From positions 320,501 to 384,500 of the forward strand of contig CP027224.1 of the NCBI GenBank assembly GCA_002973635.1: a stretch of 64,000 nucleotides of DNA. Direction: 5' to 3'. Position numbers and translations under genes: made by a program. The notes beneath the pieces were generated by a model that made no database searches, was not told the DNA's origin, and saw nothing but the letters and a program-made list of their open reading frames with translations. Positions 35,439 to 45,467 of the stretch are shown here, piece by piece. Source of the DNA: Lysinibacillus sp. B2A1. GTDB lineage: Bacteria; Bacillota; Bacilli; Bacillales_A; Planococcaceae. Within the stretch, counting starts at the first letter, position 1. The number at the start of each line of letters is the position of its first letter.

Positions 35439-37262
35439 ATGAAATCTTCCTTAAAACGTTATGTTATCGGTAAACCATTAAGATCCGACGCGTTAGGGGA
35501 ACAGAAGCTAAGTAAAACAAAGGCACTTGCCATTCTTTCATCGGATGCTTTGTCATCAGTGGCATATGGTCCTGAGCAAATATTAATTGTACTTATGACG
35601 ATAAGTACGGTTGCCTTTTGGTATTCACTACCGATTGCTGCTGGGGTAATTGTTTTACTGACAGCACTTATTTTTTCGTATCGTCAGGTGATTTTTGCTT
35701 ATCCCCATGGTGGAGGAGCATATGTTGTGTCTCGGGAAAATTTAGGCATCAATGCTGGTCTTGTTGCGGGGGGATCATTACTTGTTGATTACATTTTAAC
35801 AGTAGCTGTAAGTGTATCAGCTGGGACCGATGCGATTACTTCGGCATTCCCAAGTCTGCATTCATATAATGTCATAATTGCTGTGTTTTTTGTTATTTGT
35901 CTAACGATTTTAAACTTACGTGGTGTAACGGAATCGGCATCTGTTCTAGCATATCCCGTTTATTTGTTTGTAGTAGTTATGCTGGTGTTAATCGGAATAG
36001 GGATTTACAACGTCATTACTGGTCAGGTTCCCGCAGAGCTACATCCAAAGGTTGGGACACCAGTAGCTGGAATTAGTTTATTTATATTATTAAAGGCGTT
36101 TGCATCTGGAAGCTCTGCTTTGACTGGTGTTGAGGCCATTTCAAATGCCATACCTAATTTTAGAGATCCAGCACCAAGAAATGCCTCAAAGACATTATTA
36201 GCAATGGGGGCTATTTTAGCCATACTATTTATTGGTATTGTCAGCCTGGCTTATTTTTATGGAGTGGCTCCAAATGAAAAGGCAACAGTTGTTTCACAAA
36301 TTGCAGAGGCAAGTGTTGGTAGGAATATTTTTTACTATATCGTTCAGGGAACAACAGCGATGATATTAGTGCTTGCGGCAAATACAGGATATTCAGCCTT
36401 TCCCTTACTCGCTGTTAATTTATCAAAGGATGGTTTTATCCCTCGAATATTCCAAATTCGTGGGGATCGCCTCGGCTATTCGAATGGTATTATGATGCTG
36501 GGCTTAGCAGCCATCGTGTTAATCATTTTATTTGATGGAATGACAGAGCATTTAATCCCACTCTATGCAGTTGGTGTGTTTATTCCATTTACTTTAGCAC
36601 AGGCAGGGATGATGCGAAAATGGTGGCATGAAAAACCAAAAGGTTGGATACCAAAATTTACAATTAACACAATTGGCGCAATTATCTCTTTTATTGTTGC
36701 CATGATGTTTTTTGTGACGAAGTTGCCTCAGGTATGGCCAGTGTTTATCTTTTTACCAATCATTATTCTGATGTTTCATCGCATCAAGCATCATTATCAG
36801 GCAGTTGGTGAACAGCTCAGATTAGTAAATCAGGAGCATCCGATTATTGAGGGGAATGTTTTCATTGTACCTGTGGCTGGGATTACTAAGGTAGTGGAAA
36901 ACACCTTACATTATGCACAGTCATTAAATGTAGATAAAATTATTGCCTTTTATGTTGCATTTGATCAGGCTGATGCAAAAGCCTTTGAGGAAAAATGGAA
37001 AGCCTGGCAACCAACTATTCGGCTTGTAACATATTACTCTCCATATAGAAGTATCACACAGCCGTTAATGAAATTTATAGATAAGGTTGAGCATCAATGT
37101 ATGAAAACAGGGCATCAAGTAACAGTTGTGATTCCACAATTTTTACCGAAAAAAGGATGGCATCATATGTTACACAATCAATCGAGTCTTTTAATTCGCG
37201 CTTCTCTGTTATTTCACAAAAATGTCGTCATTATGACAGTACCTTTTCATTTATCAAAATAA
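35439..37262 (+). CDS. kimA: high-affinity potassium importer KimA
   Basis: This 607-residue protein equals the length of Bacillus KimA (YdaO) and shares its block pattern: GKPLRSDALGEQKLSKTKALAILSSDALSSVAYGPEQ at the start, SYRQVIFAYPHGGGAYVVSRENLG in TM2-3, and ALTGVEAISNAIPNFRDPAPRNA. Twelve membrane helices are followed by a cytosolic USP-like C-terminal domain (about 460-607). It is a proton-coupled K+ importer of the KUP/APC fold. I start at ATG 35439 after AGAAGGTG; a GTG at 35430 overlaps that site. The c-di-AMP riboswitch upstream supports the identity. Confidence 0.95.
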   Translation: MKSSLKRYVIGKPLRSDALGEQKLSKTKALAILSSDALSSVAYGPEQILIVLMTISTVAFWYSLPIAAGVIVLLTALIFSYRQVIFAYPHGGGAYVVSRENLGINAGLVAGGSLLVDYILTVAVSVSAGTDAITSAFPSLHSYNVIIAVFFVICLTILNLRGVTESASVLAYPVYLFVVVMLVLIGIGIYNVITGQVPAELHPKVGTPVAGISLFILLKAFASGSSALTGVEAISNAIPNFRDPAPRNASKTLLAMGAILAILFIGIVSLAYFYGVAPNEKATVVSQIAEASVGRNIFYYIVQGTTAMILVLAANTGYSAFPLLAVNLSKDGFIPRIFQIRGDRLGYSNGIMMLGLAAIVLIILFDGMTEHLIPLYAVGVFIPFTLAQAGMMRKWWHEKPKGWIPKFTINTIGAIISFIVAMMFFVTKLPQVWPVFIFLPIIILMFHRIKHHYQAVGEQLRLVNQEHPIIEGNVFIVPVAGITKVVENTLHYAQSLNVDKIIAFYVAFDQADAKAFEEKWKAWQPTIRLVTYYSPYRSITQPLMKFIDKVEHQCMKTGHQVTVVIPQFLPKKGWHHMLHNQSSLLIRASLLFHKNVVIMTVPFHLSK

Positions 37263-37463
37263 TGACTAGCAAGCTTGAAAGTTGTCTGATATAATCAGTA
37301 CGTTGATTGTAAAACACGAACGTTTACAATTGAAAATTAGTAGAATACCAGTAAATTCCGAAAAATCAAACTTTATTCATAGTGTCATATAAGCACATAC
37401 CGAATGAAGTATTGATTGAAAACGGAATAGCAATAAGAAAGTTTTTACAGTTTCATACCGTTT

Positions 37464-37537
37464 CACTCATATAATAGCGAGAATAGGGCTCGCGAGTTTC
37501 TACCGATTTACCGTAAATAAATCGACTATGGGTAGCA
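37464..37537 (+). promoter_or_regulatory. purine riboswitch, guanine class
   Basis: The hallmark cores are present: ATATAAT (J1/2), GTTTCTACC (J2/3), CCGTAAA (L3) and GACTATGG (J3/1). The specificity base in J3/1 is C (GACTATG), as in the guanine/xanthine class, not the U of adenine riboswitches. P2 is GCGAG/CTCGC with loop AATAGGG. xpt and pbuX follow. Confidence 0.95.
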
Positions 37538-37592
37538 ATGCTTTAGGAAACCTCATACAAGGTGATGATGTTTTCTATTCGTTTCGACGTTT

Positions 37593-37652
37593 AACGCTGA
37601 ATGCTTTGCTCCACTCATAGATGAATGGAATCAAAGTATTCAGCGTTTTTTT
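37593..37652 (+). terminator. riboswitch-controlled terminator of xpt-pbuX
   Basis: AACGCTGAATGCTTTG and CAAAGTATTCAGCGTT form a long stem with an internal ATTCATC-type extension, followed by TTTTT. Confidence 0.9.
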
Positions 37653-37698
37653 ATCTTCATTCAGCAAATGTTTTTTGTACCGAAAGCATAGCGGCAGC

Positions 37699-37724
37699 TA
37701 CAATTACGCCAAGGCGAAATTGAT
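37699..37724. repeat. short degenerate copy of a palindromic intergenic repeat
   Basis: AATTACGCCAAGGCGAAATT with flanking C and GATC resembles CAATTATGCCGAGGCATAAT at 42391-42416, including the following TGATC. It lies in the leader of xpt between the terminator and the gene. Confidence 0.55.
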
Positions 37725-37782
37725 CAATAGGAATGAGCGTTTTGTATTTTCTCCAATAATGGATGTTATCAGCTCATAATAA

Positions 37783-38399
<617 letters not shown>

Positions 38400-38400
<1 letters not shown>

Positions 38401-39692
38401 TGAATACCTTTAAATCGACAACGCTAGCGATTCAACATTTACTTGCGATGTATGCAGGTGCCATCTTAGTACCACTCATTATCGGTGGCGCTATTGGCTT
38501 TGATTCAGCGCAAATGACATATCTAGTGGCGATTGACATTATGATGTGTGGGATCGCAACACTTTTACAAGTGTATTCAGGTAAGTTTATCGGTATTGGG
38601 TTACCAGTAGTACTAGGCTGTACGTTTACTGCGGTTAGTCCAATTATTGCAATCGGTACAAATCCTGAGCAGGGAATTACAGATATTTACGGTTCTATTA
38701 TTGCTTCAGGTTTCATTGTTGTCATTATTGCTGGCTTCTTCGGAAAGCTAGTAAAATTCTTCCCACCAGTTGTTACAGGCTCTGTAGTATCGATTATTGG
38801 TATTTCTTTATTGCCAGTAGCATTGAACAATATGGCAGGTGGACAAGGGGCAGAGGATTTTGCATCTGGTGCTAATGTTGCTTTAGCTTTCATTACATTA
38901 GTTATTATTTTATTGGTTTATCGTTTCTCTACAGGCTTTGTACGTGCAATTTCTATTTTAATTGGTCTAGTTGCTGGGACAATCCTAGGCGCGTTTATGG
39001 GGATGGTCGACTTTAGTCCAGTTTCAGATGCTGATGTGTTACACATGGTTCAACCTTTCTACTTTGGCATGCCAACATTTAATGCATCTGCAATTGTCAC
39101 TATGACACTTGTTGCGATGGTATCTCTAGTAGAATCATCAGGTGTTTATTTTGCACTAAGCGATATTTGTAACAAAAAAATCGATTCAAAGGATTTAGCG
39201 CGAGGCTATCGTTCAGAAGGTCTTGCCTCTGTGATTGGGGGTATTTTCAATGCCTTCCCTTATACAACTTTCTCACAAAACGTGGGACTTACACGTATGT
39301 CAGGCGTAAAAGACCGTAAAGTTATTTACATCACAGGTGGATTATTAGTAGCACTTGGTTTCCTACCAAAAATCGCAGCACTAACAACGATCATTCCAAC
39401 ACCAGTACTTGGTGCGGCAATGCTAGCGATGTTCGGTATGGTAATTACACAAGGTATGGGTATGCTTGTACCTGTTATGAATGAGTCAGCGGAAAATGCC
39501 ATGATTGCTGCAATTGCAGTCAGCCTTGGTGTCGGTGTATCAGTTGTTCCTGGAATTTTTGATGCACTACCAGAAAGCGTTTCGATTCTGACGTCAAATG
39601 GTATCGTCTGTGGTTCTGTTACAGCGATTATCCTTAATATTTTATTCAACATGATTGGGCCTAAGCATAAGGAAGACCCGATGCATGGGTAG
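38400..39692 (+). CDS. pbuX: xanthine permease
   Basis: This 430-residue protein of the NCS2 (nucleobase-cation symporter 2) family has about 12-14 membrane segments. Family motifs include LAMYAGAILVPLIIGGAIG at the start, GLPVVLGCTFTAVSPIIAIG, SGVYFALSDIC and YTTFSQNVGLTRMSGVKDR. It imports xanthine with protons. The ATG lies within the xpt stop (TAATG). Confidence 0.94.
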
Positions 39693-39706
39693 ATATAACC
39701 TTCATA

Positions 39707-39755
39707 TAAAATGCCACCTGCTTCTAGCTATTCTGAAGAAGCAGGCGGCATTTTT
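39707..39755. terminator. terminator after pbuX
   Basis: AAAATGCCACCTGCTTCT and AGAAGCAGGCGGCATTTT form a long stem with one mismatch, between converging genes. Confidence 0.9.
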
Positions 39756-39762
39756 ATATTAT

Positions 39763-40140
39763 TTATTCAGAAACATTACTAGCATCACTTAAAGATAATG
39801 CTTTAGTTTCTGGAGCCCATGCAATTGACACGATGGTACCGATGACTAAAATACCTGTTAAACAAAGCATCGTATTTTGTACACCAAGGTTAGCCATACT
39901 CATCGGAAGCAGGAACGTACTTGCGGCAGAACCTAGACGACTAATTGCAGTTGCAAAGCCAACTCCTGAGGAACGAATGTCTGTTGGGAAACTTTCTGCA
40001 GGGAAAATCCCGACTAGATTACTCACCAGATAAAATGAATGTAAATAGAAAGAGTGCAATCATAAGAACCGTTAGATTACTTGGTAATACAGAAAAAAGA
40101 ATTACTAAATCCCATGAATTTAGTCCATGTAGATGTTTAA
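39763..40140 (-). pseudogene. 3' relic of an MFS transporter
   Basis: The C-terminal part of a metabolite:proton symporter-type MFS protein. IFPAESFPTDIRSSGVGFAT carries the TM8-9 signature, followed by SRLGSAASTFLLPMS and a last helix. Upstream of about 40025 the homologous sequence continues in another frame (SWDLVILFSVLPSNLTVLMI), so there is a frameshift plus loss of the first two thirds. No ribosome binding site or full start is present. Confidence 0.75.
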
Positions 40141-40261
40141 AATGAAAAGAATAGGGAATTGCTAAATAAACTATAGGCTTGTTTATTAATAGAATGCAAC
40201 TACTTAACTGAACATATAATTTATAGTGTATATCCATTACTTTTTGAAAGGTCTCTTACAA

Positions 40262-40783
40262 ATGCAAAGTATAGTTCTGATTTTAATACTTCAATTGGTT
40301 TATGTACCTTTTTTAACGTTACGAACAATATTTTTGGTAAAAAATATAACGTTTCTTGCTGCTTTATTCGGTATGATGGAGATGTTAGTGTATGTATTTG
40401 GCCTTTCCCTTGTTTTTAGTGGAAAACAAAGTATGTTAGCCATGGTCGTTTATGCTATTGGTTTTGGTTTAGGCATTTTTTTAGGTGCAAAAATCGAACG
40501 GAAATTAGCGATTGGCTACGTTTATACGACTATCAATACTCAGAATAAAAACGAAGAGCTTATAAATTACCTGCGTAATGAAGGCTTTGCTGTGACCATC
40601 TATGTTGGTGAAGGACGAGATAGTAATCGCTATAAATACGAAATATTAACAAAGAGAAATCGCGAGACGGAACTCTTTCAAATTGTGGAGCAATTTGAAC
40701 CAAATGCGTTTATTATTTCTTACGAGCCTAAGTCTTTTAAAGGCGGATTTTTGCTGAATCGAATGAAGGTAAAGCAAAAATAA
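40262..40783 (+). CDS. UPF0316 family membrane protein (DUF5698 + DUF2179)
   Basis: This 173-residue protein has three membrane helices (IVLILILQLVYVPFLTL; FLAALFGMMEMLVYVFGLSLV; MLAMVVYAIGFGLGIFLGAKIE) and a C-terminal cytosolic DUF2179-like domain (about residues 90-173, YLRNEGFAVTIYVGEGRDSNRYKYEIL). The function of the family is unknown. I start at ATG 40262 after GAAAGG; an upstream in-frame ATG at 40226 precedes that site. Confidence 0.86.
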   Translation: MQSIVLILILQLVYVPFLTLRTIFLVKNITFLAALFGMMEMLVYVFGLSLVFSGKQSMLAMVVYAIGFGLGIFLGAKIERKLAIGYVYTTINTQNKNEELINYLRNEGFAVTIYVGEGRDSNRYKYEILTKRNRETELFQIVEQFEPNAFIISYEPKSFKGGFLLNRMKVKQK

Positions 40784-40796
40784 TGCGATTTACTAC

Positions 40797-40837
40797 AAAA
40801 ATAGACCTCTGTTTTTTGGCAGAGGTCTATTTTTTTA
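40797..40837. terminator. bidirectional terminator
   Basis: ATAGACCTCT and AGAGGTCTAT form a 10-bp perfect stem flanked by A and T runs between converging genes. Confidence 0.9.
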
Positions 40838-42133
40838 ACTTTTATTAAACTTTTCGTTAACCCATTCTTTAAATAATTCATAATCAGTATAAACAATTTC
40901 CTTGTAGCGCATTGCTTGTAAAATACTACTTTCCACGAAAACACGGCGCTCTTTTCCAATGGCATTTAAAATTTCCTCTTCACTATGGTATGTGAAAACC
41001 TGTGAGTAATCCACATCGGCACGGGCATGAATCTTAGCTGCAATTTGGCCCATAGTTGCAGTAGTAGTAAAATAATCTTCTAACTCCCGATAGTTTTTAG
41101 GCTTTACTTTTTTCTTATAAGGAGAGCGCTCTCGAATGTAGTATTCCTGGCCATCCATTGTAACAAAATCAAGATGTGGGTCCTCTAGATGATGCATGGC
41201 TTTCTGAGTGCTGACTACACGGGCTCCTTGATGCTTATAATTCTCCCAAAATACCTCATTATATGGCAAAAAATAAGCTGGGATGGCTGTGCGTACCTCC
41301 TTCATTTCAAGAACTAAATCGTCTACGCCCAAAGCATCTGTTTGACCCTCAACTAAAATATAATAACGCTTCAAACCTATAGATGCTGTTCCTGAGCCAT
41401 ATTTGATAGCTATATCTTTAATTTTATAGCTTGGACATACAGAGGAGATAGCAGCATATTCCTCAGCAGAGACGGGCTGTACCTCATCATTCCATTGGAA
41501 GACACGCTGACCAGCATCATTAATGTATGTTATATCCTGTAAAAAGTGAGATCGTTGCCGTTTTTCAAGCTTTTTCAGCACCCGTTTAATAGGTCCTTTT
41601 GTATTATGTTTAGTAAATGTTAGTGTCAGTGGATCGTCCTGCTTACGTTGGAATCGTTTTAATTGATTGATGTAGCTATGTAGAAAATGATGAATAGCTG
41701 TTTCTTGAGCAGCCTGATGTAAGCCCTGCTCCTCAAGATATAGTGCTATACTGACACTCATGCGAATAATATCATAGAGGTAAGAGCCAACATAACCTTC
41801 ATCGAAATCATTAACATCAAATACAATGTCGCCTGTTTCATTTTGAAATGCGCCAAAGTTGTCCATATGCATATCACCCTGTATCCATGCTGGTTTAACA
41901 TCAGACGTATGGAATATAGAGGGGGATTTTGTAACATCAAAATAAAATAGATAGGCACTTCCACGGAAGAAGCGGAAGGGACTGTCTAGCATCGTATCAT
42001 ACTTTTCTTTACGTTGCTGTTCGCTTAATTTCATACGCTGTACATCAAACTCTTCAAAAATAGTTGCTAGCAAAGATCTTCTTAAATGTAAGCGTGTATC
42101 TTTTACTCGCTCTAACAATGTATGTTCCATCAT
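40835..42133 (-). CDS. DUF2252 family protein (kinase-like fold)
   Basis: This 432-residue protein matches DUF2252, a family resembling aminoglycoside/homoserine kinases. FFRGSAYLFYFDV is the N-lobe start. WIQGDMHMDNFGAF looks like a catalytic loop (GDxHxxNFG), and VFDVNDFDEGYVGSYLYD looks like the metal-binding motif. IKYGSGTASIGLKRYYILVEG follows. No biochemical function is established, to my knowledge. AAGAGG precedes two tandem ATGs at 42133 and 42130. Confidence 0.87.
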   Translation of the reverse strand: MMEHTLLERVKDTRLHLRRSLLATIFEEFDVQRMKLSEQQRKEKYDTMLDSPFRFFRGSAYLFYFDVTKSPSIFHTSDVKPAWIQGDMHMDNFGAFQNETGDIVFDVNDFDEGYVGSYLYDIIRMSVSIALYLEEQGLHQAAQETAIHHFLHSYINQLKRFQRKQDDPLTLTFTKHNTKGPIKRVLKKLEKRQRSHFLQDITYINDAGQRVFQWNDEVQPVSAEEYAAISSVCPSYKIKDIAIKYGSGTASIGLKRYYILVEGQTDALGVDDLVLEMKEVRTAIPAYFLPYNEVFWENYKHQGARVVSTQKAMHHLEDPHLDFVTMDGQEYYIRERSPYKKKVKPKNYRELEDYFTTTATMGQIAAKIHARADVDYSQVFTYHSEEEILNAIGKERRVFVESSILQAMRYKEIVYTDYELFKEWVNEKFNKS

Positions 42134-42218
42134 TTATACCTCTTTTCATTTTTTTACAACTATATACTGAGAATAAAGGAATAAGATTCGATTGTTAAGT
42201 AGAAGAATGAAATTTTTT

Positions 42219-42462
42219 AACTTCTTTCAGCAGAAGTCTCCCACCTCTATAGGTGGTGAGATGAATGCGGATTTAAGCTGTTTTCAGAGGGTGTCCAAAC
42301 ACCTGCTGAAAGAAGTTAAAGCCTCCGGCGGATGTCACGGAATCGGAAAGGAATTCTTTGTGCAAACACAAAGCCGATTCCAGACGCAATTATGCCGAGG
42401 CATAATTGATCGGCACTTATTATTGAGAAATTTATCGAGCGGACTCGATAAAAAAAGTGAGA
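42219..42462 (+). repeat. structured intergenic element with five hairpins
   Basis: AACTTCTTTCAGCA (42219) and TGCTGAAAGAAGTT (ending about 42319) are a perfect 14-bp inverted repeat enclosing CCACCT-CTAT-AGGTGG and GGTGT-CCAA-ACACC. Beyond it come GGAATCGG/CCGATTCC enclosing CTTTGTG/CACAAAG, then CAATTATGCC-GA-GGCATAATTG, then TATCGAG-CGGA-CTCGATA followed by AAAAAA. A degenerate piece of the fourth hairpin recurs at 37699-37724. It may be a non-autonomous IS200/IS605-like relic, a dispersed palindromic repeat or a structured RNA. Confidence 0.7.
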
Positions 42463-42550
42463 GTATTCTTGTACAAAGGTGTATTTCATAACATGTTCAT
42501 TTTCAAATTTTCATACTATATTTACATGCTAAGTCCCGGAGGGGGGTTGT

Positions 42551-43120
42551 ATGTATTTTTTTACGAAAGGTCTGGTCATTCTTATAGGTAGTACTGCTGT
42601 ATCGTTAGGGATTAATTTATTCTTAACACCCTATCAAATTTTAGATGGGGGAGTTGTAGGAATAGCACTAATTTTATACTACTTGTATAAGTTAAAAATT
42701 GGCTTAATGATTATCATCATTAGTATTCCGATTTTTATTATAGCTTGGTATAAATATAGAGCGTATTTTTACAATAGCATACATGGATTAATAGCCTCTT
42801 CACTTATGATTGATTTAATGAAGCCTGTTCGCAATCTTATTCAAATAGAAGCCATCTATAGTGCCGTATTGGGTGGGATTCTTATGGGGTTTGGAATAGG
42901 TTTAATGCTTAGATTTCAGACAAGCACTGGTGGGACAGATTTAATTGCGCAGTTCATATGCGATAAAACAGGCATTAATGTGGGGATTCTTATTTTTATG
43001 ATTGATTCCATTGTTATCGTTGTAGGGGGGCTCCTTTTATCCTCTAGTACACTGATGCTGTCTATTATTACCGTATTTGTTGTCGGCATTACTACCAGCT
43101 TAATGACTAGTCATCCATAA
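42551..43120 (+). CDS. YitT family membrane protein
   Basis: This 189-residue protein has five to six predicted membrane helices and the YitT/DUF161 pattern: SLGINLFLTPYQILDGGVVGIALIL at the start and GFGIGLMLRFQTSTGGTDLIAQFI in the middle. It lacks the C-terminal DUF2179 domain that most YitT proteins (about 280 residues) carry and ends after TSLMTSHP, so it is a short family member or a truncated one. ATG follows GGAGGGGGG. Function unknown. Confidence 0.83.
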   Translation: MYFFTKGLVILIGSTAVSLGINLFLTPYQILDGGVVGIALILYYLYKLKIGLMIIIISIPIFIIAWYKYRAYFYNSIHGLIASSLMIDLMKPVRNLIQIEAIYSAVLGGILMGFGIGLMLRFQTSTGGTDLIAQFICDKTGINVGILIFMIDSIVIVVGGLLLSSSTLMLSIITVFVVGITTSLMTSHP

Positions 43121-43121
43121 A

Positions 43122-43152
43122 AAAATAGCTTCAGTAAGACTGAAACTATTTT
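43122..43152. terminator. terminator between converging genes
   Basis: AAAATAG(C)TTCAG and CTGAAACTATTTT form a hairpin with A/T flanks. Confidence 0.7.
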
Positions 43153-43159
43153 AAAGTTC

Positions 43160-44041
43160 TTAGCGAGAGCTTTTCATCATTCTTTTTTTGGGATGAGCAG
43201 GTTTGACCTCTGCAATTAATATAGCAAGTAAAATTAGTACCGCACCTACAACCATGCGACCTGTTAATACCTCATGTAAGAATATGACAGACAATACCAT
43301 GCCGAAGAAGGATTCTGTCGACAAGATAATTGCAGCCTTTGTAGCGGAAGTATATTGGTTTGCCACATTTTGGAATAGATAGGCAAGGGTAGTTGAAAAA
43401 ATAGCTAAATATATAATAGAATAAATGGCTTCTTTTTCAAGTGTAGTAGGGATTTCACCTTGACTGGCTACAACCAGAATACCTAATAGTGATGCTGTGA
43501 TAAATTGAATAATCGTCAGGGCAATGGCATCTTCTTTTTGGACAAAGAGGTTTGTACAAAAAATATCAAAGGCGAATGCAACAGCACATGCTAAGGAAAG
43601 TGCATCTCCTATATTCATGGTTAATGAGCCCTGTAGTGATAAAAAACCAATTCCAACAATAGCCATTGTTGAACCAATAATTTCATAACCGTCTATACGA
43701 CGTTTGTAAACGGCATATGCGATTAATGGGACGACAATAACATTGACCGCTGTTAAAAAAGCATTTTTAGAGGGGGTTGTATATTGTAAACCGACAGTCT
43801 GAAGTGCAAAGGCAATGTACAATATGGTACCTAATATAATCCCTTTCCAAATTACTGATTTTGAAGCTTTTTTTAATCTGTAGCCAAATATTGTTGTTAG
43901 TATAATGGCAGCTAATATAAATCTCCCTGCCATTACTTGATAAGCTGTTAAATATTCTAAAGCGATAGCCGTTATAACAAATCCGCTACCCCAAACGATA
44001 GCTGTAACTAAAAGCATACCGTCAGCCATATATTGTTTCAT
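43160..44041 (-). CDS. EamA-family (DMT) transporter
   Basis: This 293-residue protein has ten predicted membrane helices in two EamA repeats (about residues 5-135 and 145-280). ATAIVWGSGFVITAIALEYLTAYQVMAGRFILA is the first-repeat start, and LSTESFFGMVLSVIFLHEVLTGRMVVGAVLILLAIL is the last conserved block. It ends with a basic tail (HPKKRMMKSSR). Family members export amino acids, sugars or other metabolites; the substrate is unknown. ATG follows TTAGGAGGAAG. Confidence 0.9.
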   Translation of the reverse strand: MKQYMADGMLLVTAIVWGSGFVITAIALEYLTAYQVMAGRFILAAIILTTIFGYRLKKASKSVIWKGIILGTILYIAFALQTVGLQYTTPSKNAFLTAVNVIVVPLIAYAVYKRRIDGYEIIGSTMAIVGIGFLSLQGSLTMNIGDALSLACAVAFAFDIFCTNLFVQKEDAIALTIIQFITASLLGILVVASQGEIPTTLEKEAIYSIIYLAIFSTTLAYLFQNVANQYTSATKAAIILSTESFFGMVLSVIFLHEVLTGRMVVGAVLILLAILIAEVKPAHPKKRMMKSSR

Positions 44042-44147
44042 CTTTCTTCCTCCTAACTTTACTAGAATAGCATGAGAGGGAGGAAATTATTTTGATTTTA
44101 ATTCTAAATATTCAGGCGTTTCTTTGTACTTATTCCAAAGCTGCTAA

Positions 44148-45305
44148 TTAATCATTCATATTGCTATGTAATAAGTACAATTTAACGGCTGCTGCGAGCC
44201 GTTCATAGAAAACATACTCATTATCTATAGGTGCTAGCAGCTGACGAATTTTTGCCATGCGATAGCGAATAGTGTTTGGATGGCAAAAATGAGCAATCGC
44301 CACTTCTTTGATATTGCCTTTTTTTGCAACATAGGTAATAGCGGTTTTTATTAAATCAGGATCAGCTTTTTTCTCAAGTAAGGGTCCAAGATAGCTATAA
44401 ACATAGTCCATAGCAAATTTAGCGTCCTTACGGTGTAATTCAATTAACAAACAGTCTGATGCAAGGGTTTCGTAATGACGGCTAGGAATACCTTCAATTT
44501 CAGCCATGATGCGTGCATAGTAGGCTTCACGAACAGCTATCGAGAGTTCCTGTTGAGTTACATGGCAGCTGCTATAGCCAAAGGTCAATGATTCAGTTGA
44601 AATTGCATACATAACTAACCATTCATTTAGAAATTTTTTAAATTGAAACTGCTCAGAAGAATGTGTAAATAAAATAAAGAGACTCTTTTTGTAAGAACAA
44701 ATCATTCCGGATTTCATTAAGGGCTCTAATTGAAATAGGGGTTGCATCCATTGACTATCGGTATATTCTTGTACTTGAATATTGGCGACAAATACATATT
44801 TATCAAAGGGCTTATTGATCTGCTGTAAAAAGGATTTTATTTGTTCATCAGGGATATCCTCCTCGATAAGACGTTTCATCATCGTTTCTAAAAAGAATGA
44901 ATAATCCTGTGTTTTTGCATAGGCCATCGTCTCTAAAATGATTTTTTCGAAAAATTCATCTCCCCCAAATCGTAATATAGGAAAATTGTTTTCATCTGCA
45001 AACATTATTACTTCCTCTGGTAGATCCTTAAAGATTACAGGCTTATAAGCTAAAGCACTTGCCCCGAGCTCAATTAGATTCTTCACCGCATTCAATAAAT
45101 ATTCTGGCTGCTGCTTAGCAAATAATAAGCTGCTTAACACAACACTATTTGGTGTGAAGATTGTGTCACGCACAGTATGAATATCAGGTGAAAATTCAAA
45201 GTCTAGAATTTCGACATTTTGAACCGATTTATGTAATCCATTGTGACCAGCAACGACTGTAAAATCTTTTGTAATAGGTAGTTGTAAAAAGTTCTCTACG
45301 TTCAT
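44148..45305 (-). CDS. PucR-family transcriptional regulator
   Basis: This regulator of about 385 residues has an N-terminal PucR/DUF-type ligand domain (LPITKDFTVVAGHNGLHKSVQNVEILD to EEVIMFADENNFPIL), a central GGDEF-like fold region, and a C-terminal PucR helix-turn-helix (IKEVAIAHFCHPNTIRYRMAKIRQLL). Such proteins regulate purine, amide or amino-acid catabolism. The amidase operon upstream on the same strand is a candidate target. Start choice is uncertain: ATG 45305 or TTG 45320, neither with ideal spacing from AAGAAAGG. Confidence 0.88.
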   Translation of the reverse strand: MNVENFLQLPITKDFTVVAGHNGLHKSVQNVEILDFEFSPDIHTVRDTIFTPNSVVLSSLLFAKQQPEYLLNAVKNLIELGASALAYKPVIFKDLPEEVIMFADENNFPILRFGGDEFFEKIILETMAYAKTQDYSFFLETMMKRLIEEDIPDEQIKSFLQQINKPFDKYVFVANIQVQEYTDSQWMQPLFQLEPLMKSGMICSYKKSLFILFTHSSEQFQFKKFLNEWLVMYAISTESLTFGYSSCHVTQQELSIAVREAYYARIMAEIEGIPSRHYETLASDCLLIELHRKDAKFAMDYVYSYLGPLLEKKADPDLIKTAITYVAKKGNIKEVAIAHFCHPNTIRYRMAKIRQLLAPIDNEYVFYERLAAAVKLYLLHSNMND

Positions 45306-45417
45306 AAGGACATCAAGCAACCTTTCTTGAGATTGAGCTTCTACTACTTATTATAAAAGTAATTGTTAATAAAATTCTATTAGTATTGATGATTTACAGA
45401 ATGCACTCACAACCAAA

Positions 45418-45447
45418 AAATCTGCTGACGATTACAATCAGCAGATT
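45418..45447 (-). terminator. terminator after the amidase gene
   Basis: AAATCTGCTGA and TCAGCAGATTT form an 11-bp perfect stem. Read on the minus strand it ends in TTTTTTGG. Confidence 0.88.
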
Positions 45448-45467
45448 TCTAGTAAAATGTTTTATGC

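Noticed and set aside
37306..37324. Possible PurR box (ACACGAACGTTTA) upstream of the guanine riboswitch
   Set aside because: Only one half-site with CGAAC is convincing; the inverted partner at the usual spacing is missing, and it lies about 140 bases before the aptamer.
40019..40237. Separate 72-codon minus-strand gene
   Set aside because: Its last third is the frameshifted continuation of the MFS relic at 39763-40140, not an independent gene.
42192..42491. 99-codon frame through the structured intergenic element
   Set aside because: The sequence is a chain of hairpins and the translated protein has no recognisable features; the base pairing explains the region better.
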